Positions 1 to 5,372 of a stretch of 5,372 nucleotides of DNA are shown in pieces. Under the pieces are notes generated by a model. The model ran no database searches and was not told where the DNA came from. It saw only the letters and a list, made by a program, of their open reading frames with translations. Position 1 is the first letter of the stretch; every line of letters starts with the position of its first letter. The position numbers were made by a program, and so were the translations under genes. Source of the DNA: Bacillota bacterium (GTDB lineage Bacteria > Bacillota > Clostridia > Peptostreptococcales > Anaerovoracaceae); assembly GCA_016302925.1 (NCBI GenBank), contig JAEDMR010000138.1:1-5372 (forward strand), read 5' to 3'.

Positions 1-556
1 AAAGGTACTTGGCAGCTTCGCTGATCTTCATACCCAGACGCTCAAAGGCTGGTCCGGGAGATTCTGCCGACATGACAAACTGGCCGCTGATTCCCAGCAT
101 CGGGAAGATGGAGAGAACCAGGATCAGAATTCCCATTCCGCCCAGCCAGTGGCAGATAGCCCGCCAGAGCTGCAGCGCCATGGGAAGCAGATTTGGGTTC
201 AGCACGGTACAGCCTGTGGTGGTGAAGCCTGCCACAGACTCAAAAAAGGAGCCCATCAGTGTGAATCCGCAGCCGCTGAAATAAAACGGCATCATACCGA
301 TGATGGAACAGTAGATCCAGCTGAGACAGGCGATCAGAAAAGCTTCGTGTAGCTTCAGCCGGATTTTGTTAAATTTTAACTGGGTCATAATGACGAAGCC
401 GATGCAGATGCAGAACATGCTTACAGGAAACAGGGCTCTGGCAGCATTCCATTCTTCATAGATCATGGCCGTCAGAACACATGGCAGCATGGATATTCCC
501 TCGATGAGAGTCAGAAGCCCTGTGACCTTCAATATGACAGGATAGTTCAGATGCAT
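1..556 (-). CDS. trkH: TrkH-family potassium channel subunit, second paralog (partial, C-terminus beyond left edge)
   Basis: This gene encodes the N-terminal 185 residues of a membrane K+-translocating subunit of the TrkH/KtrB family. The ATG at 556-554 is preceded by GGGAG (568-564), 7 bases upstream. Hydrophobic stretches lie near residues 8-32, 43-58 and 72-95. The first pore loop and selectivity filter are clear: FFESVAGFTTTG at 104-115, with the filter glycine at G115. The family signature HWLGGMG follows at 136-142, then GISGQ (155-159) and AESPGP (164-169). It is nearly co-linear with the complete TrkH just upstream (filter at the same residue number) but clearly differs in sequence, so it is a diverged paralog and not a recent copy. 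It begins 22 bases after that gene's stop, as the third gene of the trkA-trkH operon. The remaining three pore repeats lie outside the window, so completeness cannot be judged. Confidence 0.92.
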   Translation of the reverse strand, partial: MHLNYPVILKVTGLLTLIEGISMLPCVLTAMIYEEWNAARALFPVSMFCICIGFVIMTQLKFNKIRLKLHEAFLIACLSWIYCSIIGMMPFYFSGCGFTLMGSFFESVAGFTTTGCTVLNPNLLPMALQLWRAICHWLGGMGILILVLSIFPMLGISGQFVMSAESPGPAFERLGMKISEAAKYL

Positions 557-578
557 AGATATACTCCCGAAAAAATAA

Positions 579-2045
579 TCAGCACTTATTGGCATTCCAG
601 TAATGTTTGGAGAACAGAACCAACATGGTAAACAGTTCCAGTCTGCCGAACAGCATCAGGAAGGAGCATACCAGCTTGGAAAAGTCTGACATTACGGAAA
701 AGTTCATGGATGGACCGAAGGTACCAAATCCCGGTCCGATATTGCCAAGGCACGTGGCTGCTGCTGAAAAGCTGGACATAAAGTCAAAACCGTTCAGTGA
801 GATCAGCAGGAAGCCGCAGGCCATAATGAGCAGATAGGTAAAAATGAAATTGGTGATGTGAATCACTACGTCGTTGTTCAGCTCCCGGCGGTTCAGGGTC
901 ACATGGGCAATCCTGCGCGGATGAAGCTTGATGGAAATGCCGCGGCGTACCAGTTTCATGGCGACCAAAACCCGCACGCATTTGACACCTCCTCCGGTGG
1001 AGGAGGAACAGCCACCGACGAAGAACAAAGTGAAAATCAGCATTCTGCCGAAGGTCGGCCAGGTATCGAAGTCGTTGGTCATGTAACCGGTGGTGGTAAG
1101 GACGGAAACCACCTGAAACACGGTATCACGCAGGGTTTCCCCGATGGCGGCAAATCCGCCGAAGATGCTGCGGCACAGAAAGATCACTCCGCTGAACCCG
1201 ACTACAATCGAGGCATAAAACCGGAACTCCTCATCCCGGTACAGGCAGGAGAGACCGCCTTTCCCCGTCAGATAATACAGGTTGAAATTCACGCCGGACA
1301 GGAACATAAAAATGGTGATGATCCATTCCACATACGCGCTTCCGAAGTGGCCGACACTGTCGTTATAGCAGGAAAAACCGCCGGTTCCCACGGTGCCGAA
1401 GGTGTGCACCAGTGCATCATACCAGCTGAGGCCGCCGAATACCAGCAGGATTGTTTCGAGAATGGTCATGCCGATGTAAATCAGATAGAGATCCTTGGCA
1501 GTATCTGAGAATTTTGCTTTGATTTTATCTTTCGTCGGTCCGGGTGTTTCCGCATTGGCCACATTCTGACCGCTGATCCCAAGAGAAGGCAGCAGCGCCA
1601 TGACGAAGACCAGAATGCCCATGCCGCCCAGCCAGTGGGCAAAGGAACGCCAGAAGAGAATAGACTTCGGCAGGGACTCGATATCCGACAGAATCGATGC
1701 ACCGGTGGTTGTGAAGCCGGAGCAGGATTCAAAAAAAGCATCCACCGGAGACGGAATGGCACCGGAAATCACGAATGGCATCGCACCGACTACAGAGGCA
1801 ACCAGCCAGCTTGTCGAAACAACAAGAAACCCGTCTCTGGCCTTGATTCTGGCCGGAGAAGGGCTTACAAACTTCACGATGATGGCTCCTGCTGCAATGC
1901 AGAACAGGAGCGTCAGGCTGAAACCGGATGCGGCTTCCTGCTCACCGGTGTAAAATGCCATAATGCAGGGAATCGTCAGGGATGCTGCCAGAACCAGCAG
2001 AATATAGCCCTGAATCCGGAATAAATCCCGCACTCTGTTGCTCAT
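579..2045 (-). CDS. trkH: TrkH-family potassium uptake channel subunit (complete, 488 aa)
   Basis: This is the integral membrane pore subunit that carries K+ inward, gated by the cytoplasmic TrkA ring. All four pseudo-repeat pore loops of the TrkH/KtrB family are visible: TTTGAS (filter G115), GTVGTGGFS (G222), LTTTGY (G320) and GNIGPGFG (G437). Other family signatures are HWLGGMG (137-143), the ISGQ...AETPGPT stretch after it, the third-repeat GGCSSSTGGGVK (344-355, usually GGCxGSTGGGxK), and FGRLELF (466-472) carrying the conserved fourth-repeat arginine R468. About ten hydrophobic segments and a length of 488 residues are normal for TrkH. The frame is open upstream to 2216, but I chose ATG 2045 because AGGAAGGA lies 6 bases before it, the family N-terminus fits, and a longer form would run into trkA. 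It starts 25 bases after the trkA stop. KtrB is the main alternative name; the length and TrkA partner favour TrkH. Confidence 0.96.
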   Translation of the reverse strand: MSNRVRDLFRIQGYILLVLAASLTIPCIMAFYTGEQEAASGFSLTLLFCIAAGAIIVKFVSPSPARIKARDGFLVVSTSWLVASVVGAMPFVISGAIPSPVDAFFESCSGFTTTGASILSDIESLPKSILFWRSFAHWLGGMGILVFVMALLPSLGISGQNVANAETPGPTKDKIKAKFSDTAKDLYLIYIGMTILETILLVFGGLSWYDALVHTFGTVGTGGFSCYNDSVGHFGSAYVEWIITIFMFLSGVNFNLYYLTGKGGLSCLYRDEEFRFYASIVVGFSGVIFLCRSIFGGFAAIGETLRDTVFQVVSVLTTTGYMTNDFDTWPTFGRMLIFTLFFVGGCSSSTGGGVKCVRVLVAMKLVRRGISIKLHPRRIAHVTLNRRELNNDVVIHITNFIFTYLLIMACGFLLISLNGFDFMSSFSAAATCLGNIGPGFGTFGPSMNFSVMSDFSKLVCSFLMLFGRLELFTMLVLFSKHYWNANKC

Positions 2046-2070
2046 AGAAAATCCTTCCTTACATCCAAAG

Positions 2071-3429
2071 TTATATGAAATGCCGCTTTTTGCGGAACAG
2101 TTTCTCAAGCTCTGCGATATCCGAAAGCAGGCAGAAAATGATGACCTTGTCGTCTTCCAGAATTTTCGTTTCGCCGTCCGGGATGATGACCTTCTGCCCG
2201 CGGTGAATGCCTGCAATCAGTACGCCTTCCGGCAGATCCAGTTCTTTCAGCGGAATGTTTACCAGCTTCATGTCGTTGACCGCAATGATCTCCATGATCT
2301 CCGCCTGACCCTGAATCAGCAGGGAGGAGATGACACGCTTCTTGCCCTGGATATAGCGCAGTATGGTGCTGGCTGTGATGTTCAGTGGATTCAGTGCCAT
2401 ATCGATACCCATCTTTTCAATGAGATCCCGGTAACCTTCCCGGCTGATCTTGGAGATGACATCCTCAATGCCCCGCTGCTTGGCGTTCAGGGCCAGCAGC
2501 AGGTTTTCCTCGTCGAAGCCGGTGGCGGTGACGAAGGCATCCATCTCGTCCAGATTTTCTTCTTCCAGCAGGGACATGTCGGTGGCATCGCCGTGGAGCA
2601 CCATGACATTATCCAGATGGGTGGACAGATAGTAGCAGCGTTCTTTGTTGATCTCCACGACCTTCACGGAGATACCGAATTCCGCCAGCTTGGCAGCCAG
2701 ATAAAATCCGGTTTTCCCGCCGCCGACGATCATGACCTTCTGCAGGTTTGTATATTTTCCCTTTTCATGGACTTTTTTATGAAGCTCCATGATCTGGGAT
2801 TTCTCTCCAATCAGGTACAGGGTGTCTGTCGGTTCGATCACGGTGTTGCCGTGTGGAATGATGATCTTTCCATTGCGGGAAATTGCCACCACCAGCATGT
2901 TCGGAAGCACGTTTTTCACCTCGATCATGGACAGACCGGCCAGACCCTTATACCGTTTGACGCCGAACTGAATCAGGGCCACTTTTCCGGTGGAGAAAAC
3001 GCCGCCGGTCAGGGTGTATTTTTCAACCAGATACTTGTAGATTTCATTGGTGATGGCCATGTCCGGGTTGACGATGTGGTCGATGCTCATGGTTTCCTTG
3101 ATGAAATCCAGCTGGTTCATGTGTTCCGGGTCGCGAACGCGGGCGATGACTTTACTGCATCCCAGTTTCTTCGCAAAACTTGCAATCACGATGTTTTTCT
3201 CATCGCTGCCGGTTACGGCCAGCAGAAAGTCGAAGGTTCCGATCTCATGCTCCTTCAGCAGGCTGATCTGCTTGGCATTTCCGCAGACTGTCAGCACGTC
3301 CAGCTGCTGTGAAACCTTGTTCAGAACGTCCTCGTTCTTATCGATGATGGTTATGGAATGGTCGCCGCCCAGCAGGGCATTTGCAACTTTGATTCCCAGC
3401 TTTCCGGCACCCACAATGGCAATTTTCAT
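2071..3429 (-). CDS. trkA: TrkA, cytoplasmic NAD-binding regulator of Trk potassium uptake
   Basis: This is a peripheral membrane gating protein of the Trk K+ uptake system; it binds nucleotides and controls the TrkH pore. The 452-residue protein has the full-length two-lobe TrkA order: RCK_N1 (about 1-130), RCK_C1 (about 138-222), RCK_N2 (about 231-360) and RCK_C2 (about 366-447). The first Rossmann fold has GAGKLG at 7-12 and the acidic end of beta-2 at D30, typical for NAD(H). The second has GGGKTG at 236-241 with E259 at the matching place, then HGDATD at 279-284. KtrA proteins carry only one such lobe, which argues for TrkA. The ATG at 3429 has GAGGTG 5 bases upstream. It is the first gene of the operon, followed by two trkH genes. 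RCK_C domains of some Gram-positive relatives bind cyclic di-AMP; nothing in the sequence proves that here. Confidence 0.96.
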   Translation of the reverse strand: MKIAIVGAGKLGIKVANALLGGDHSITIIDKNEDVLNKVSQQLDVLTVCGNAKQISLLKEHEIGTFDFLLAVTGSDEKNIVIASFAKKLGCSKVIARVRDPEHMNQLDFIKETMSIDHIVNPDMAITNEIYKYLVEKYTLTGGVFSTGKVALIQFGVKRYKGLAGLSMIEVKNVLPNMLVVAISRNGKIIIPHGNTVIEPTDTLYLIGEKSQIMELHKKVHEKGKYTNLQKVMIVGGGKTGFYLAAKLAEFGISVKVVEINKERCYYLSTHLDNVMVLHGDATDMSLLEEENLDEMDAFVTATGFDEENLLLALNAKQRGIEDVISKISREGYRDLIEKMGIDMALNPLNITASTILRYIQGKKRVISSLLIQGQAEIMEIIAVNDMKLVNIPLKELDLPEGVLIAGIHRGQKVIIPDGETKILEDDKVIIFCLLSDIAELEKLFRKKRHFI

Positions 3430-3462
3430 ATTGACACCTCTTCATCTCTGTACTAACAAACT

Positions 3463-3490
3463 ATTGTAACATATTTAGCATATTTTGCAA
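3463..3490 (-). promoter_or_regulatory. Promoter for the trkA-trkH-trkH operon
   Basis: On the minus strand a -35 TTGCAA (3490-3485) and a -10 TACAAT (3468-3463, one mismatch to TATAAT) are separated by 16 bases. A TG one base before the -10 makes it an extended -10. Transcription would start near 3456, leaving a leader of roughly 27 bases before the trkA ATG. That is just enough for the ribosome binding site and too short for a riboswitch. Assignment rests on consensus matching only. Confidence 0.65.
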
Positions 3491-3507
3491 GAGAAATTCA
3501 TAGACAC

Positions 3508-3537
3508 TGTACAGAACACCCCGCGCTGTGCTATACT
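3508..3537 (+). promoter_or_regulatory. Promoter for the MBL hydrolase-HAD phosphatase operon
   Basis: The -10 TATACT (3532-3537) has an extended-element TG at 3529-3530. The best -35 is TGTACA (3508-3513, four of six matches to TTGACA) with an 18-base spacer; the weak -35 is compensated by the extended -10. The start point would be near 3544, giving a leader of about 26 bases. The -35 overlaps the palindrome CTGTACAG (3507-3514), which could be an operator, though an 8-base palindrome is weak evidence. Confidence 0.6.
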
Positions 3538-3556
3538 GAAACAAGCAGAAACTGTC

Positions 3557-3572
3557 AGGAGGAGAGATTTTG
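3557..3572 (+). promoter_or_regulatory. Ribosome binding site fixing a TTG start
   Basis: AGGAGG at 3557-3562 is a perfect match to the Shine-Dalgarno consensus, 7 bases before TTG at 3570-3572. No in-frame ATG lies close by, and the protein's N-terminus from this TTG matches the expected first beta strand of the MBL fold. The start is therefore a TTG codon. Confidence 0.85.
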
Positions 3573-4193
3573 AAAATAAAGCGTTTTATCGGCGGAACCC
3601 TGGAAAGCAACGGATATGTGATCCGGACCAGGGACGGTGCGGACTGCTATATCATCGATCCGGGCTACGAACCGCAGAAGTTTATCGAATATGTACAGAA
3701 GGAAGGGCTGCATCCCATGGGCATCCTTCTGACGCATCATCACTATGACCATGTGGGTGCGGCAGCACGGGTTGCGGATGCACTGGACTGCCCGGTGATG
3801 ATGCATGCAGTCGATGCGGCCATATATAAAGGAAGAGTTGACCGGCTGCTGGAAGACGGGGACAGGCTGGACCTGTCCGGAGAAGAACTGCAGATCCTGC
3901 ACACGCCGGGACACACTGCGGGTTCCATCTGCATTCTGTCGGAAAAGAGTCATGTGGTGTTCAGCGGGGATACCATTTTCGACACAGATCTGGGACGTAC
4001 GGATCTGGAAGACGGAAGTCCTGCGGACATGATCCGAAGCTGCCGCCAGGTCATCAATCGGTGGAGCAACGAGTATACGGTTTATCCGGGCCATGACGGG
4101 CATGCCACCATGAAGCAGATCCGCATCTATAACCAGGAGTTTCTGGCCTGTCTCGAATCGGGTCAGGATAAGGCAGGGGAGGGCAGACTATGA
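3570..4193 (+). CDS. MBL-fold metallo-hydrolase, short glyoxalase-II-like (YcbL-type)
   Basis: This is a 207-residue cytoplasmic metallo-beta-lactamase-fold hydrolase with the complete set of metal ligands. The motif THHHYDH at 55-61 gives H56, H58, D60 and H61. HTPGHT at 111-116 gives H115, FSGDT gives the bridging D134, and YPGHD at 172-176 gives H175. This pattern is that of glyoxalase-II-like thioesterases binding two metals. There is no signal peptide. The protein lacks the C-terminal substrate-recognition domain of classical glyoxalase II, so it matches the short YcbL-like group, whose true substrates are mostly unknown; a thioester or a related small ester is plausible. Translation starts at TTG behind a perfect AGGAGG. 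It is the first gene of a two-gene operon, and its TGA stop overlaps the start of the HAD gene, so the two are probably made together. The fold is certain, the substrate is not. Confidence 0.93.
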   Translation: MKIKRFIGGTLESNGYVIRTRDGADCYIIDPGYEPQKFIEYVQKEGLHPMGILLTHHHYDHVGAAARVADALDCPVMMHAVDAAIYKGRVDRLLEDGDRLDLSGEELQILHTPGHTAGSICILSEKSHVVFSGDTIFDTDLGRTDLEDGSPADMIRSCRQVINRWSNEYTVYPGHDGHATMKQIRIYNQEFLACLESGQDKAGEGRL

Positions 4194-5140
4194 TGAAACG
4201 TCCGGTACCTGAAAAAATCAGCCTGATTGCGCTGGATCTGGACGGCACCACCCTGGTGAGAGGACATATCACGCCGCGGACACGTCGGGTTCTGGAAACG
4301 GCGGTGAAGAAGGGGACCCATGTGGTCATCGCCACGGGTCGTGCCTGGTGCTCTCTTCCGAAGGATATTTTTCGCATACAGGGACTGGAATATGTGGTGA
4401 CTTCCAACGGTGCCATGATCACGGACCTGCGGCGCGGAGAGGTGATTTACGAAAACTGCATCGATCCTGCGCCGCTGAAACGGGTGGCGAAGCTGCTGCG
4501 GGAAAACAGCCGTTTTCCGGTGGAGGTCTTTACGGGAGGAAAGGCGTATCTCGGCCGTCCCGTTTTCGAAGAAATCCGGGATCATGGCTCGACCTACATG
4601 AGCCGCAGCTATATTTTGCGTACCCGGCAGCCTGTGGATGAAATTTATGACTTTCTGGAAGAACATATATCGGCGATCGAGAATATCAATATACACTTCG
4701 AACATTTCGAGGATAAAGACGCAATGAAAGAGATTCTGGGGCAGATCCCCGATATTACGATGACATCATCGGTACCGCATAATCTGGAGATCGGCGGAGC
4801 CACCACCAGCAAGGCCTCGGGCCTGGCAGCGCTGTGTGAGATCCTGCATACGGACCTCTCATCAGCCATGGCCTGTGGAGACAGTCCCAATGATATGGCC
4901 ATGCTGGCAGAGGTCGGTCTTGGCGTTGCCATGGGGAACGGGGAACCGGAAGTACGTGCCATGGCAGACTATGTGGCACCATCCAATGAAGAAGAAGGCG
5001 TAGCCCTGGCCGTGGAGCGGTTTGCTCTGGGCGTGGAGCGGCCGGCCTGGCAGCTGGCAGCCTTCCGTGTCCGGAACCGGATTCTGTACCGGCTTCGGCA
5101 GCTTGCGCGCCGTCTGGTTCGCCGGATGCGGGGAAAATGA
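4190..5140 (+). CDS. Cof-type HAD-superfamily hydrolase (phosphatase) with Arg-rich tail
   Basis: This is a cytoplasmic Mg2+-dependent phosphatase of the Cof/YidA-like branch of the HAD superfamily, a group acting on sugar phosphates, flavin mononucleotide or pyridoxal phosphate. Motif I is DLDGT at 16-20 (nucleophile D16, acid/base D18), motif II is ATGR (T49), motif III lysine is K208 in TTSKASGL, and motif IV is GDSPND at 230-235. The large insert between motifs II and III (about 85-195) is the C2-type cap that sets substrate choice. The ATG at 4190 overlaps the upstream stop as ATGA and has a GGGGAGG site 7 bases before it (4176-4182), so coupling with the hydrolase is likely; ATG 4193 is also possible. 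The protein is longer than usual for the family because of a basic tail (about 291-316) with ten arginines and one lysine. The exact substrate cannot be assigned. Confidence 0.94.
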   Translation: MMKRPVPEKISLIALDLDGTTLVRGHITPRTRRVLETAVKKGTHVVIATGRAWCSLPKDIFRIQGLEYVVTSNGAMITDLRRGEVIYENCIDPAPLKRVAKLLRENSRFPVEVFTGGKAYLGRPVFEEIRDHGSTYMSRSYILRTRQPVDEIYDFLEEHISAIENINIHFEHFEDKDAMKEILGQIPDITMTSSVPHNLEIGGATTSKASGLAALCEILHTDLSSAMACGDSPNDMAMLAEVGLGVAMGNGEPEVRAMADYVAPSNEEEGVALAVERFALGVERPAWQLAAFRVRNRILYRLRQLARRLVRRMRGK

Positions 5141-5156
5141 ATACGGAAAGGAAAGC

Positions 5157-5210
5157 AGGGGCTGTTGCACAGTTGACCAGTCAGGTCAACCGGAGCAACA
5201 GCTCCTTTTT
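5157..5210 (+). terminator. Intrinsic terminator of the MBL-HAD operon
   Basis: A compound hairpin begins 17 bases after the HAD stop. The outer stem pairs 5158-5168 (GGGGCTGTTGC) with 5195-5205 (GCAACAGCTCC), 11 base pairs including one G-U. A small asymmetric internal loop follows, then a perfect 7-bp inner stem GTTGACC (5172-5178) with GGTCAAC (5184-5190) around a five-base loop. A run of five T (5206-5210) follows directly. No T run stands on the other strand, so it works in the plus direction only. Confidence 0.9.
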
Positions 5211-5223
5211 CCCTGTACGACCA

Positions 5224-5334
5224 AAAATCAACCGCAAAACGTGGTTCTATTTTTTTAGGTTGATACATTTTTTACCATTCCCCTTCTTTCTACATGAAAA
5301 TCAACCTGTTTTCGCAAAATCCGTCTGCAGGTTG
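5224..5334. repeat. Cluster of short TCAACC/GGTTGA inverted and direct repeats in a gene-free tail
   Basis: The bases after the terminator are AT-rich with several T runs and no gene I can support. AAAATCAACC occurs at 5224-5233 and again at 5297-5306, followed by GCAAAA directly in the first copy and after a 7-base insert in the second. The inverse, AGGTTGAT, lies between them at 5257-5264. CAACCTG (5302-5308) also pairs with CAGGTTG (5328-5334), which is followed by CCTTTTT. The cluster may be an intergenic repeat element, a structured RNA leader for a gene beyond the right edge, or chance in AT-rich DNA. No convincing promoter was found in either direction. Confidence 0.4.
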
Positions 5335-5372
5335 CCTTTTTCGTGCATTTCTCGTTTTTTGCATATGTTTTC

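Noticed and set aside
858..1508. 216-codon open frame on the plus strand opposite trkH
   Set aside because: Its translation is low-complexity Gly/His/Glu-rich sequence with no domain, and it sits antisense to the conserved pore repeats of trkH.
2046..2216. N-terminal extension of the complete TrkH by 57 codons
   Set aside because: The extension overlaps the end of trkA in another frame and encodes Arg/Ser-rich sequence unlike TrkH. A good ribosome binding site and the family N-terminus place the start at 2045.
2038..3312. Long open frame of 424 codons on the plus strand opposite trkA
   Set aside because: It lies antisense to an unmistakable trkA, its product is His/Asp/Gln-rich in the way expected from reversing trkA codons, it has no recognisable domain, and its start region holds no proper ribosome binding site. 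It is a codon-bias artefact.
3430..3456. Cyclic di-AMP (ydaO-type) riboswitch ahead of the K+ uptake operon
   Set aside because: Such riboswitches often precede K+ transport genes in Gram-positives, but the predicted leader is only about 27 bases, far too short, and no fitting structure is visible in the 140-bp intergenic region.
4969..5268. Minus-strand open frame of 99 codons starting at 5268 behind a weak AGGGGA
   Set aside because: It runs through the terminator hairpin and then antisense to the HAD gene, where the translation becomes Arg/Pro/Ser-rich shadow sequence. A purine-rich stretch before the ATG is not enough to support it.
5255..5372. Open minus-strand frame entering from the right edge and ending at TAA 5257-5255
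   Set aside because: It stays open for about 38 codons, but the product is Lys/Arg-rich with no recognisable pattern, it overlaps the repeat cluster, and base composition is non-coding in character. A gene end cannot be excluded without the sequence to the right.

Overview
The window reads as chromosomal DNA from a low-to-mid GC Gram-positive bacterium, most likely a member of the Clostridia (a Lachnospiraceae-like anaerobe is my best guess). The basis is strong AGGAGG-type ribosome binding sites before every gene, a TTG start, extended -10 promoters, and a two-RCK TrkA paired with TrkH channels. The taxonomic call is inference from style and gene content, not from a marker gene.

Layout. Two operons diverge from a 140-bp intergenic region (3430-3569). 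Leftward on the minus strand runs a potassium-uptake operon: trkA (3429-2071), a complete trkH (2045-579), and a second trkH-like gene (556 to beyond the left edge, 185 codons visible). The gaps between these genes are only 25 and 22 bases, each holding a ribosome binding site, so they are probably one transcript from the promoter at 3463-3490. Rightward on the plus strand runs a two-gene operon: a metallo-beta-lactamase-fold hydrolase of the short glyoxalase-II-like type (3570-4193, TTG start) and a Cof-type HAD phosphatase (4190-5140). They overlap in an ATGA junction and are followed by a convincing intrinsic terminator (5157-5210). The final 160 bases hold no gene I can support. They are AT-rich and contain a cluster of short TCAACC/GGTTGA inverted and direct repeats that can form alternative hairpins.

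How it works together. TrkA is the cytoplasmic nucleotide-binding gating subunit, and TrkH is the membrane K+ pore. Two different TrkH pores following one TrkA suggests a shared regulator serving two channels, or a heteromeric channel. The hydrolase and phosphatase are co-translated, but their substrates cannot be read from sequence. No functional link between the two operons is evident beyond the shared intergenic region.

I found no clear new multi-gene system. The points most worth a second look are the tandem trkH pair, the alternative-hairpin repeat cluster at the right edge, and the arginine-rich tail of the HAD protein.
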